Source of the DNA: Linanthus parryae | Lineage: Eukaryota; Streptophyta; Magnoliopsida; Ericales; Polemoniaceae | Length of the DNA stretch: 64,000 nucleotides | Direction: 5' to 3' | Assembly: GCA_023055425.1 (NCBI GenBank) | Contig: JALGPY010000001.1 | Coordinates: 30,369,001-30,433,000 of the forward strand | Part shown: one piece after another, positions 34,954 to 45,862 of the stretch | Layout: each line of letters opens with the position of its first letter | Position numbering within the stretch: position 1 is the first letter of the stretch | Notes under the pieces: generated by a model | The model's database searches: none | Seen by the model: the letters and a program-made list of their open reading frames with translations, nothing else | What the model was told of the DNA's origin: nothing | Program-made: the position numbers and the translations under genes

Positions 34954-36625
34954 ACAGGTCATAGAGCATAAACGTAGTTTATGTGTTACATTCTTGTTGT
35001 TTTACACCTTAATTTGTTGTTTATCGCGTAAAACAAGACAAATCAAGCATTGGATGCAATTTGTCAAAGAATTAATCATAACAAGACCCAATTTAGCATT
35101 GGATGCATGAATTGGTGAGTTTGAGAAATTTTAGGATCTTAGATCTAGGGTTTGGGCATCCTTGGGGAAGAAGGAGTTCTCCCAAAACAAGGAAACAACC
35201 AAACTTGGGCTCCAAGCAAGGAGGTTGTTTTGGAAACAACCTCCACAAGGAGGTTCGGCCCCCTAGGGAACCGCCCCCTTGCTTGCCGCCCAAGATTGGC
35301 GCCCTAAGGGGCCGGGCGGCCCTAACCCGCGGGCCTAGCTTGCGGGTTTTGGGCCGGGCCGGCCCTAGGGCCTTATGGTTCACTTTGTTTGGGCCCGGGC
35401 AATTGGATTGTTGGGCCCATGGACCGTTTTAACCCTAGAAATCCTAAAATCAATTAAAATTGACCAAGCACGTTAAAATTGGATTTTAACTGTTTATGTG
35501 CAAATCGCATGGTGATTGGATATGGCCTTAGGATGTGGTTTGATGTGAATGTTTAATATTGTGGTTTGGTTTTACGGCCTGCGAGCTGATCAATTAATTG
35601 TAATAATTAATTAGGGTTTTATGGCCTGCGTGCCATTTTTTTTCTCAACTTGTGAGATTTATTTTATTTAGTATAGAAAATTAGCTAGTGCTAGATAAAG
35701 TAGATTGTTAGCCAAGATTGAAGAAAAGAAGCCCAAAGCCAAAGAAGCCACAAAAAGATGGAGCATGGAGCATGAAGCACACCACATGACTATGAAGGAT
35801 GGACCAAAAGATCAAGACGCATGGAGATGTGTTTGTTTAGGGTTCATAGATAATTCCATTGGCTTGGAATTATCTTAGTCTAGAAAAAGGCCATATCCAC
35901 ATCACGTTTAATTTCTGTTTTGTGGTTGTTTATTTATTGTCTTATTATTTGTGTGGTTGGTGTATGGATGATGCATGCAATTAGGATAATAAGATAATTA
36001 GACAACCCGGATCTATTATTTGGAGTTGTGCCCAAACTCAAATAGATAGATTAGTTGATAATGATCAACAAAACAATTAAGAATTGAATTTAAAATCCCT
36101 CAAATTAAAATATTGTGTTCTTGCCTTCTCGTTATTTAAACACTCATTATCATCATTATTTATCAAGTTCGTGCGTGCCAAAGCATGGCGACTTGGTTCA
36201 TAATGATGGAATGCGATGGCAGGTAACAATGTGCAATTGTTTAGATAAGAGGTTGAACACAACTAGGCTATTAATTTGATTAAGAAACCTAGAGGCAATC
36301 AATTGGGATTATCCATATGGATGGATAAATAAGGAGTTATTTGCCCGATTGAACCAAGAGTTGCATATGGGATGCAATTGGAATTGTTCCTACCTAAGAA
36401 GTAGTCGAATTATGGGTGACTTGCCAAAGCAAGCTCATAAGGAGATGAAAAAGATGGATCTTGGCCCACTAGAAAATATAGTGATATTTTCCGCATTAAT
36501 ATCTTGAGGGTTATTAATCCGTAGAAAAATAGTGGGAGCTATATTTAATAAACTAGCCATTATTAAATATAGTCAAAAGTTCACAAATACTAAAACTTGC
36601 GTATTTTCCTTTTGTAGAATTCCAA
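34954..36625 (+). other. Copia copy 2 leader, non-coding
   Basis: It is nearly identical to the leader of copy 1, including the GC-rich block at about 35260-35425. No coding function is supported. Confidence 0.6.
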
Positions 36626-39046
36626 ATGGCAAACAACTCATCGAGTTCACAACATTCCCTACGATCTGTCCTTGAGAAGGACAAGCTCTCTGGAACCAAC
36701 TTTCTTGATTGGTACAGAAACTTGAGAATTGTTCTCAAGCAAGAGAAGAAACTGTACGCAATAGAGGAGCAAGTTCCAGAAGGTCCAGAGAACCAGACAC
36801 CTGCTGCCTTAAAGGCGTATCAAAAGCGTGTTGATGACACTAATGATGCGGCCTGCCTAATGCTTTGCACCATGACCTCTGAGCTTCAGAAGCAACATGA
36901 GAACATGAATGCTGTCGATATGATCGAACATCTAAAGCAGCTCTTCCAAGAGCAGGCAAGGGTAGAGAGGTATGAGGTCTCAAAGGCATTGTTCAAATGT
37001 CATCTGGCAGAAGGGAACCAGGTGGGACCCCATGTACTCCGAATGATCGGGTACTTGGAGAATCTCACCCGGCTTGGGTTCCCGGTCGGCCAAGAGTTGG
37101 CAACCGATCTCGTGTTGCAATCGTTGCCTGAGAGTTATGGACAGTTCATTATGAACTATAACATGAACGAGATCGTTAAACCACTGCCAGATTTGCTCAA
37201 CATGTTGAGGACGGCTGAACAGAGCATCAACAAGGGTAAGGGCAAGGCCATAATGATGGTGCATAAAGGAAAGGGTAAAAGGTTTGCCTTTTCCTCCAAG
37301 GGCAAAGGCAAGTCAGTTGCCAAGTCCAAGGAACAAGCCCTTAAGCCTGTTGGTGGCATTGCCAAGGTCGTGACTAAGGGTGAATGTCACTACTGTAGTC
37401 AACCTGGACACTGGAGGAGGAACTGCCCAAAATATCTGGAGGACAAGAGGCTTGGAATAGTGATTCCACCACCACCAGGTATATTTGTTGTAGATGTCAA
37501 TTTAACTGTCTCTACATCATGGGTATTAGATACTGGATGTGGATCTCATATTTGTCGAAATATGCAGGATCTAAAGAGAAGTAAAAGATTGGCTAAAGGG
37601 GAGGTAGATCTGCGCGTTGGGAATGGAGCAAAGGTTGCTGCGTTGGCCATAGGCGTGTGCGAGCTATCTCTGCCTTCAGGATTAGTTTTAGAATTAAATA
37701 ATTGCTATTTTGTGCCTGCTATGAGCAGAAACATTATTTCTATTTCTTTTTTGGACAAGGAAGGTTTTATTATTTCAATAAAGAACAATTGTTGTTCCTT
37801 TTATTTGAATAATATTCACTATTTTAGTGCGCAATTATTTAATGGACTTTATGTCCTTGATCTAAGCAATCCTGTCTACAACATTAATACCAAGCGGATT
37901 AAAATAAATGATTTAAATCCTGCTTATTTATGGCATTGTCGTTTAGGCCGCATAAATGAGAAACGTGTATCTAGACTCCATAAGGATGGATTGCTAGACT
38001 CATTTGATTTTGAATCATATGAGACATGTGAGGCTTGTTTATTGGGAAAAATGACAAAGTCCCCTTTCAATAAGAAAGGTGAGAGGACTAGTGAGCAATT
38101 GGCGCTCATACATACCGATGTGTGTGGGCCATTTGCCCTGCCAGCCAGGGGTGGTTATGTCTACTTCATTACATTTACTGATGATTACAGTAGATATGGA
38201 TTTGTGTACCTTATGAGGGCAAAATCCGAATCCTTTGAAGTGTTCAAAGAATTCAAGAATGAAGTAGAGAAGCAACTTGGCAAAAGTATCAAGGCTCTAC
38301 GATCGGATCGTGGAGGAGAATACTTGAGCCAAGAGTTTGACGACTATCTTAGAGAGTGTGGGATCGTGTCCCAACTCACTCCACCCGGAATGCCACAATG
38401 GAATGGCGTGTCCGAGAGGAGGAATCAAACCCTATTGGATATGGTTCGGTCTATGATGTGTCAAACCGACCTTCCATTATCATTTTGGGGCTACGCTCTA
38501 TTAAGTGCAGCTTTCACCATTAACCGTGTTCCATCTAAAACAGTCATGAAGACACCATATGAGATGTGGAGTGGGAGGCGTCCCACACTGTCGTTCATGA
38601 GGATTTGGGGCTGTGATGTCTATGTAAAACGTTTACAATCAGACAAGCTGGGGCCTAAATCGGATAAGTGTAAATTTGTGGGGTACCCTAAGGAAACTAA
38701 GGGATACTATTTCTACAATCCAACCAAGAACAAAGTGTTTGTTGCTCGGACCGGCGTGTTTCTAGAAAGAGAATTTGTCTCTAAAGAAGCAAGTGGGAGG
38801 AATGTAGAACTTGAAGAAGTTCAAGAACCACAAATCACTGAACCGATTATGGAACATGAACAGGAATCACAAGCAGTTGTGGATCCACCTGTTCAGGTAA
38901 CACAAGAGCTTCGTAGATCTAGTAGAGTGCGCCAGGAACCCGAGAGGTACGGACTTCTCGTGACTGATTCCGGTGACACGATGCTCATAGATGATGAGCC
39001 TACTACCTATGAGGAGGCCATGAATGGCCTAGACTCGCAGAAGTAG
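36626..39046 (+). CDS. Copia copy 2 gag-protease-integrase (806 codons)
   Basis: This is one open frame from ATG to an amber codon at 39044. Domains: gag core (residues about 15-215), basic Lys/Gly stretch, zinc knuckle at residues 254-267 (CHYCSQPGHWRRNC), protease Asp at residue 302 (DTGCGSH), GAG-pre-integrase and integrase (HTDVCGP, RSDRGGEY, NGVSERRN). The frame is longer than in copy 1, which has an early stop. The second His of the integrase HHCC zinc site is replaced by Arg (HCRLGR; copy 1 has HCRLGH), which should impair zinc binding. The amber codon separates it from RT and is shared with copy 1. A Trp codon is expected at that place in the family, as inferred from the surrounding KxLEAM-type sequence. 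Confidence 0.9.
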   Translation: MANNSSSSQHSLRSVLEKDKLSGTNFLDWYRNLRIVLKQEKKLYAIEEQVPEGPENQTPAALKAYQKRVDDTNDAACLMLCTMTSELQKQHENMNAVDMIEHLKQLFQEQARVERYEVSKALFKCHLAEGNQVGPHVLRMIGYLENLTRLGFPVGQELATDLVLQSLPESYGQFIMNYNMNEIVKPLPDLLNMLRTAEQSINKGKGKAIMMVHKGKGKRFAFSSKGKGKSVAKSKEQALKPVGGIAKVVTKGECHYCSQPGHWRRNCPKYLEDKRLGIVIPPPPGIFVVDVNLTVSTSWVLDTGCGSHICRNMQDLKRSKRLAKGEVDLRVGNGAKVAALAIGVCELSLPSGLVLELNNCYFVPAMSRNIISISFLDKEGFIISIKNNCCSFYLNNIHYFSAQLFNGLYVLDLSNPVYNINTKRIKINDLNPAYLWHCRLGRINEKRVSRLHKDGLLDSFDFESYETCEACLLGKMTKSPFNKKGERTSEQLALIHTDVCGPFALPARGGYVYFITFTDDYSRYGFVYLMRAKSESFEVFKEFKNEVEKQLGKSIKALRSDRGGEYLSQEFDDYLRECGIVSQLTPPGMPQWNGVSERRNQTLLDMVRSMMCQTDLPLSFWGYALLSAAFTINRVPSKTVMKTPYEMWSGRRPTLSFMRIWGCDVYVKRLQSDKLGPKSDKCKFVGYPKETKGYYFYNPTKNKVFVARTGVFLEREFVSKEASGRNVELEEVQEPQITEPIMEHEQESQAVVDPPVQVTQELRRSSRVRQEPERYGLLVTDSGDTMLIDDEPTTYEEAMNGLDSQK

Positions 39047-39055
39047 CTTGAAGCC

Positions 39056-40600
39056 ATGAGATCCGAGATGGAATCCATGTATACCAACAAAGTATGGACT
39101 TTGGTGGAACCACCTGATGGGGCGCGGCCCATAGGGTGCAAGTGGGTCTTCAAGAAGAAGATCGACATGGATGGTAATGTGATTACCTATAAGGGCCGAT
39201 TGGTGGCTAAAGGATTCAGACAGATTCATGGTATTGACTATGATGAAACCTTTTCACCAGTCGCAATGACCAAATCCATCCGAATCCTACTTGCGATTGC
39301 AGCATACTACGACTATGAGATTTGGCAGATGGATGTCAAAACAGCATTCCTTTATGGGAATCTCCTCGAGGACGTGTATATGATACAGCCGGAGGGTTTT
39401 GAGGATCCAAAGCAAGCCAACAAAGTCTGTAAGCTGCAACGATCCATTTATGGATTGAAGCAAGCTTCTAGGAGTTGGAATCGACGTTTTGATGAAGTAG
39501 TCAAAGAGTTTGGCTTCATCAGAAACGAAGATGAGTCTTGTGTTTACAAGAAGGTTAGTGGGAGCTCTGTAGCTTTTCTGGTCTTGTATGTGGATGACAT
39601 ACTACTCATTGGAAACGACATTCCCATGCTGCAATCTGTGAAAGATTGGCTAGGAAAGTGTTTCTCAATGAAGGACTTAGGGGAAGCAGCCTATATACTC
39701 GGTATAAAGATCTATAGAGATAGATCTAAGAGGTTTCTAGGCCTAAGTCAAAGTACATATATTGACAAGGTGTTGAAACGGTTCAACATGCAAGACTCCA
39801 AGAAGGGGTTCTTGCCCATGTCACATGGAATCACTCTTTCGAAGAGTGGTTGTCCTTCCAATGAGATTGAGAAGGAACGCATGAGTAGGATTCCCTATGC
39901 CTCGGCCATAGGGTCTATCATGTACGCCATGTTATGTACTAGACCAGATGTGTCATATGCCTTGAGTATGACAAGCAGATACCAATCCAATCCAGGTGAG
40001 AGTCACTGGATTGCTGTCAAGAACATCCTAAAGTACTTGAGAAGAACTAAGGATGCTTTCTTGATGTTTGGCGGTGAGGAAGAGTTGCGTGTAAGGGGTT
40101 ACACTGATGCAAGCTTCCAAACCGATAGAGATGACTTTAGATCACAATCGGGATATGTGTTTTGCCTGAATGGAGCAGCGGTGAGCTGGAAGAGTTCCAA
40201 GCAAGAGACGGTAGCTGATTCTACAACAGAGGCTGAGTACATTGCTGCAAATGGCGCAGCAAAGGAGGCTGTTTGGATCAGAAAGTTTTTTTCTGAACTT
40301 GGTGTGGTCCCTAGCATTGCGGATCCAGTGGAGTTGTTCTGTGACAACACTGGGGCGATCGCGCAATCAAAGGAACCAAGATCGCACCAGAAGTCCAAGC
40401 ATGTGCTCAGGAAGTTTCATCTGATTCGAGATATTATCGATAGAGGAGACGTTTGGATATGCAAGATTCCTACAGATGATAATCTGTCAGACCCGCTTAC
40501 GAAGCCTCTCACGCAGTGGAAGCATGAAGGGCACACTAGGAGTATGGCATACGAGATGCGCCAGATTAGCTCTAGTGCAAGTGGGAGACTGTTGGAATAG
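39056..40600 (+). CDS. Copia copy 2 reverse transcriptase-RNase H, C-terminus frameshifted
   Basis: It is in phase with the preceding frame across the amber codon. The RT YVDD is at about residue 178 (base 39587), and RNase H motifs GYTDASF, TTEAEYIA and FCDNTGAIA are present. Near 40545 one G is missing compared with copy 1, so the end reads SMAYEMRQIS instead of SMGIRDAPDWL, and the frame runs 11 bases into LTR 3 before stopping. Core catalytic motifs are unaffected. The ATG at 39056 is an internal Met rather than a likely start. Confidence 0.85.
   Translation: MRSEMESMYTNKVWTLVEPPDGARPIGCKWVFKKKIDMDGNVITYKGRLVAKGFRQIHGIDYDETFSPVAMTKSIRILLAIAAYYDYEIWQMDVKTAFLYGNLLEDVYMIQPEGFEDPKQANKVCKLQRSIYGLKQASRSWNRRFDEVVKEFGFIRNEDESCVYKKVSGSSVAFLVLYVDDILLIGNDIPMLQSVKDWLGKCFSMKDLGEAAYILGIKIYRDRSKRFLGLSQSTYIDKVLKRFNMQDSKKGFLPMSHGITLSKSGCPSNEIEKERMSRIPYASAIGSIMYAMLCTRPDVSYALSMTSRYQSNPGESHWIAVKNILKYLRRTKDAFLMFGGEEELRVRGYTDASFQTDRDDFRSQSGYVFCLNGAAVSWKSSKQETVADSTTEAEYIAANGAAKEAVWIRKFFSELGVVPSIADPVELFCDNTGAIAQSKEPRSHQKSKHVLRKFHLIRDIIDRGDVWICKIPTDDNLSDPLTKPLTQWKHEGHTRSMAYEMRQISSSASGRLLE
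40574..40589 (+). promoter_or_regulatory. Copia copy 2 polypurine tract
   Basis: AAGTGGGAGAC directly precedes LTR 3. Because of the frameshift it lies inside the extended RT-RNase H frame. Confidence 0.8.
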
Positions 40601-42019
40601 ATGCCCTAGAGGCAATCTAGTTTAGTATGAATTTGTATATGGCTAGAAAATTCATTTATTATTTATTGGATATTTAATATAATGAAGTCCTTAGATTTAC
40701 AATCGTGTTGTTTATCTTAAATATCCCTAGTCAAGTATAATGATTAATGGGACAATCATCTATAGACTAGTATGGGGTTGGATTGATATGGAGATATCAC
40801 GATCCAACACATAGGTGTGCATTACGGAATGTTGCACTGGATTGACCCATCACCGAGAAGGCTACATACACGTTATGTTGAGTCACAAGTGCTTCTCGGG
40901 TACAATGGTATTGTCATCCTTAGACTTGAAGTCACTAGATATTCTAGTTGTAGATCATTGTGATCTTGGTAGCGTTAAACGCTACACCGTAACTGGGTAG
41001 TTATAAAGGCGTGTACTGGATACAATGAGAAGCAAGCTTAGAGATCGTAGTGGACGTAGAGAGGATTTGCCCCTCCCACATAACGGGAGCAAATATCCAA
41101 GGCCACTCGAAGGATAGTGCTTATAGAATGTCTGGCCAGACTCAAATAAATCAATATATGGGATATTGATGTTATTTGCACGAATAAGGCTATTCCATGG
41201 ATCGAGAAACTAGGGATTGGATATACGAGTGTGACTTGTATGTCTCGTGTCCAATCCGGATATGGAGGCAAAGGGATGAGACAATTACTTGTACAAGGTT
41301 GTCTAGATGACTATTCTATTAGTTGGCTAGAATGGATGTTTTGCTAGAAACCGCTCCATATTAGCAAATAGTTGCTACCAACTAGATAGAACCTATGGGG
41401 TCACACGCTATATAGAGTTGTACTAGATTTGGGAATTAATTAATTGGATTAATTAATTAGAAGGATCACTTTGCAAACCCTTGCAAACTTAGTAGGGACT
41501 AATTTGCAAGGAAGGGACTAAATTGAATTCTAGTTGGACTAGAATAAGTCCTTTAGGTAGTTAACAAGGAGTTGTTGGACTATATAAAGGACCCTCCTTC
41601 CTTCCTTCCACATAACTTATGCTCTAAAGAGAACATAACAAGAGTGGGAGAGAACAAAGGAGAGAGAGAGCAAGCAACAAGGAGGACGCCGCCCCCTTGC
41701 CGCCGCCCCCTCGTCCCCGACGCCAAAAGGAGGCCGAGCCCTTACTTTTGCCTCGTTTTGCGTGATTCCTTCACCCTCCTCTCATTCCGGGCTAGCACCA
41801 AGGAGATTGGAGATCTAGGATCAACTCTAGGCGTGGATCAACAATAGAGAGCGTGACACTATTCGCGTTTGAAGTCATCAAGGAGAACCCAAAGGTGTGT
41901 TTATGATTTCTTACCTTCACTATCGTTATGCATCTAGACTTGTGATCCTTGGAGGGTTTTGCATGGTTGTTTGTTTGATTATGCTTCCGTTTGCGCGATC
42001 CATGAATCAAAACCCTACA
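40590..42019 (+). repeat. Copia composite LTR 3 (1430 bp)
   Basis: It has the same ends as LTRs 1 and 2, with a TATA box at 41581-41589. It is followed by the outer target duplication GAACA (42020-42024). Private changes include CTTCCACAT near 41606 and CAACAATAGAG near 41840. Confidence 0.93.
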
Positions 42020-42834
42020 GAACAAGCCTAAGGAAGAATCCAGCATGCGTGTTCCATATCCGCAGAGGTTGAAAAGCCAAGAGATGCAAAGCACTTCAAG
42101 AAGTTTGTGGATAGCTTCAAGAAGTTGCATATTAATATTCCTTTCGCGGAGGCCATTTTAAAAATACCGAAATATGCTAAATTTCTCAAGGACATCCTCT
42201 CTAATAGGAGGCGCATGGATTATTTTGAGACTGTGACCCTGAATGAAGAGTGTTGCACCTAGTGAAAAAGGCGTTTCCAAAGAAGATGAAAGATCCGTGG
42301 GGTTTCATCATTCCTGTGACATTGGGAGATGCGTTTCAAGGAAGGGCGTTATGTGATCTTGGTGCGAGCATCAATTTGATGCCTACATCAGTGTTTGAGT
42401 AGCTTGGTGTAGGGGATCTAAAACCCACTCGGATGTGCTTGCGGATGGCTAACTGTACCATCAAACGCCCAAGGGGCGTGTTGGAGGACGTACTTGTGAG
42501 AGTTGAAGGATTCATCTTCTCCGCGGATTTTGTGATTCTGGACATGGAGGCTACTGATGATGTCCCACTCATATTGGGACGGCCATTCCTTACCTGGGGG
42601 AAGACAATCATTGATGTTTCCAATGGGGAGTTGACAACGTGGATTAACGATGAGAAAGTGGCATTCAATGTTTTTGAGGCGATGATATTTCCCGCATATG
42701 CAGTGAGTGAGCAGTGTTTTGCTGTGGAGGCATACACGCAAGATGATGACGATGCACTATTGGAGCAGCTTTATGAGGAGCTTGCTCTACTTGACTCAAG
42801 CGAGAAGAAACAAGCTATGGAAGCTCATTGGTGA
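42020..42834 (+). pseudogene. Element C gag end and protease, broken
   Basis: This resumes the gag-protease of element C after the Copia composite. The linker MRVPYPQRLKSQ and LHINIPFAEAILKIPKYAKF precede the protease motif DLGASINLMP at 42355, a standard Athila active site. The second protease motif LILGRPFLTWG lies near 42570-42600. There is a frame change near 42070-42090, a TAG at 42400 and a TGA at 42832. Protease would process Gag-Pol; no intact product is possible here. Confidence 0.85.
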
Positions 42835-45794
42835 AAGCCCCTACCCCTCTTTGATGAGGGAAGCAGGAAGATTCTTACTCCTTCTCTTATTACTGCTCCT
42901 GTTTTAGAATTGAAGCCGTTTCCTGTTCGTTTAAAATATTTATACTTGGGATCTAATGAGACTTTGCCTGTGATTGTGTCTGCGTGTTTGGGCAGGGAAC
43001 ATGAGGAGCAGCTTCTCAAGGTATTGCTGAAAAGAAAGGCAGCTATGGAATGGACCATAGCGGATATCAAGGGGATCAGCCCCACAGTTTGCCAGCAAAA
43101 AAATCGGCTCATGGAAGATAATAAGCCGGTAGTTCAATTTTAGCGTCGCCTCAACCCTGATATGCAGGAGGTGGTGAAGAAAGAGGTGCTTAAATGGTTG
43201 GAGGCGGGCATCATTTATCCGATTTCCGACAGCACATGGACTAGCCCGATACTGTGTGTCCCTAATAAGGGAGGTATTTTTGTTGTGGAAGGGGAGAAAG
43301 GTGATCAGATTGCTACTCGTATTGTTACTCAGTGGAGAGTATGCATGGATTACCGCAAACTCAATGATGCCACATTGAAGGATCATTTCCCCTTCCATTT
43401 GTTGATCAGATGCTTGATAGGCTGGCGCGTCATTCTCACTAGTGTTTTCTGGATGATTACTCTGGGTACAACCAGATAGCGATTGAGCCAGCAGACCAGG
43501 AGAAGACGACATTCACTTTTCCCTATGAGACTTTTGCTTTTAGACGCATGCCTTTTGGGTTTTGCAACGCACCTGCTACGTTTCAGAGGTGTATGATGTC
43601 GATCTTCTCATATATGATGGAGCATAATTTTGAGATATTCATGGATGATTTTTTGCTCTATGGTGATGGGTTCGAAGACTGTCTACAGCAGCTAGCTCAG
43701 GTTCTTGACAGATGCATTAACACCAACCTAGTGCTCAACTGGGAGAAGTGTCATTTCATGGTAACCGAGGGCATTGTGTTGGGGCACAAGATTTCAAGAA
43801 AGGGCTTAGAGGTGGAGCGGACAAAAATTGAGCTGATTGAGAAGCTTCCATACCCTACGTCTGTTAAAGGGGTACGGAGTTTCTTAGGACATGCAGGGTT
43901 TTACCGGTAGTTTATCAGGGATTTCTCTAAAATTATAAAGTCTTTATCTGGTTTGCTTGAAAAAGATGCAGTCTTTAATTTTGATGCAAAATGCAGGGCA
44001 GCTTTTGATGTGCTCAAGGATAAGTTGATCAGCGCACCCATCATCGCCACACCAGACTGGACTTTATCGTTTGATCTTATGTGCGATGCTAGTGACTATG
44101 CGGTGGGAGCAGTATTGGGAAAACGGAAAGATAAGGTAGCTCATGTCATTTATTATGCCAGTCAAACTCTTAACAATGCACATGTTAACTATGCTACCAC
44201 GAAGAAAGAGATGTTGGCTATCATCTTTGCGTTGGACAAGTTTCGTCCATATCTTGTGGGTTCTCAGGTGACAATTTTCACCGACCATGCAGCCCTCAAG
44301 TACCTTCTCACCAAGAAGGACTCCAAGCCAAGATTGATCCGGTGGGTACTGTTGATGCAAGAGTTTGATGTGGTGATCAAAGATAAGAAGGGGGTCGAGA
44401 ACGTTGTTGCAGACCATTTTTCATGGCAGGAGAATGAAAAGCAGGAATATTTGCCAATTAGAGAGGATTTTCCAGATGAGCAGCTCATAGTAGTGGTTGT
44501 AGTTGTGCCTTGGTTTGTTGAATTGGAAAATTCCAAGGCACTCAACATTGTTCCCAAAGACATGACCTTCCACTAGAGAAAGAAGTTCTTTGCAGATGCA
44601 CGACGATACTTTTGGGATGATCCCTATCTGTTCAAGTTAGGAGCGGATAATGTGTTGCGAAGATGTGTAGCACCACCGGATACGTTGGATATTCTCAGAG
44701 ATTGCCATGAATTGAATTGTGGGGGACGTTTTGGCAAGACGCGCATTGTGTCTAAGGTACTTCAGAGTGGTTTCTATTGGCCTTCTTTGCATAAGGATGC
44801 TCATCTTTTCGTGCAGCAGTGTGACTGGTGTCAGAGAACCGACAATATTTCCAACCAAAATGAGATGCCTCATAAATTCCTATTGTAGGTGGAGCCGTTG
44901 GACGTATGGGGTATAGATTTCATGGGGCCCTTCCCCTCTTCACTTAATAATCTTTATATATTGGTGGCTGATGATTATGTGACCAAGTGGGTGGAGGCGA
45001 TAGCTTGTCCCAAGGATGGTGCTACCGTTGAGAGGTTCGTGCGCAAGAACATATTCACGCGGTTTGGGACGCCCAGGGAAATTATTAGTGATGAAGGTAC
45101 TCATTTCGTGAACAAATTATTTGCTAATGTGTTCAGCAAGTACGGGGTAAAGGCGCACAAGATATCACTAGCCTACCATCTGCAGACAAATGGACAAGCT
45201 GAAGTGTCTAACCGAGAGATCAAGGGGATTTTAGAGAAGACAGTCAATCCGGGACGCAAAGAATGGTCCTTACATCTGGATGACAGTCGATGGGTGTACG
45301 GGACAACATACAAGACTCCCTTGGGCATGTCTCCATACCAGCTTGTATTTGGGAAGTCATGCCATCTCCCGGTGGAACTTGAGCACAAGGCGTATTGGGC
45401 GTTGAAGAAGATCAACTTGGATGCTAAGCTCTTAGGTGAGCAGAGGAAACAGGCGTTGCTAGAGCGTGAAGAGATTCGGTTGATGGCTTATGAGAGTGCA
45501 AAGATTTATGAGGAGCGGACCAAGAAATGGCACGATAAGCATATCATACCGCAGGACTTCACGGTGGGACAGAAGTTACTGATTTCCAACGCTCGTTTGA
45601 AACTGTTTCTAGGCAAGTTGAAGTCAAGATGGAGTGGTCCTTTTACAATTACCGAGGTTTACTCATGGGGATCGCTTGAGGTAGAAGCTGAGAATGGGGA
45701 CCGATTCAAGGTGAATGGACAGCGTGCAAAACCATACGTGGTTGGGAATTTCATTGGGGTTATTGAGCGCCTCAAAGCAATTCCCGCTATCTGA
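42835..45794 (+). pseudogene. Element C pol: RT, RNase H, integrase, broken
   Basis: Order and motifs are those of Athila pol. RT: WRVCMDYRKLNDAT near 43336, RMPFGFCNAPATFQR near 43542 and catalytic FMDDF at 43638-43652. RNase [14 protein letters not shown] near 44085, [17 protein letters not shown] and [11 protein letters not shown] near 44277. Integrase: zinc region ending CDWCQR near 44822, then [17 protein letters not shown] and [10 protein letters not shown], which hold the D,D,E triad. The frame has stops at 43141, 43440, 43908, 44574 and 44886, and a frameshift near 43395. The integrase part (44889-45794) is the longest open piece. The stop at 45792 is followed by the conserved post-pol block. 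Confidence 0.9.
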
Positions 45795-45807
45795 GCTCAT
45801 ACGAGGT

Positions 45808-45862
45808 AACTGGGTCAGGCCGTCGACCTTAAATTACAAGCGCTTGTTGGGAGGCAACCCAA
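45808..45862 (+). promoter_or_regulatory. Conserved post-pol block with short hairpin (element C)
   Basis: AACTGGGTC, GGCCGTCGACCTTAAATTA and TTGGGAGGCAACCCAA (45847-45862) match 18152-18206 in element B. The hairpin could act in the RNA, but no function is shown. Confidence 0.6.

Larger units (their letters stand above)
26439..42024 (+). mobile_element. Copia composite LTR-INT-LTR-INT-LTR inside element C
   Basis: Three LTRs (26444-27860, 33510-34939, 40590-42019) alternate with two internal regions of 5649 and 5650 bp that look about 99 percent identical. Only the outer ends carry the target duplication GAACA (26439-26443 and 42020-42024). The middle LTR serves as the 3' LTR of copy 1 and the 5' LTR of copy 2. 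This is the expected product of unequal recombination between LTRs of one insertion. LTR start TGTTGGAATAGATGCCCTAG, the Met-type PBS and the gag N-terminus (KLSGTNFLDWYRNLRIVL) suggest the Tork/Angela group of Copia; that lineage name is from memory of family features. Confidence 0.93.
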
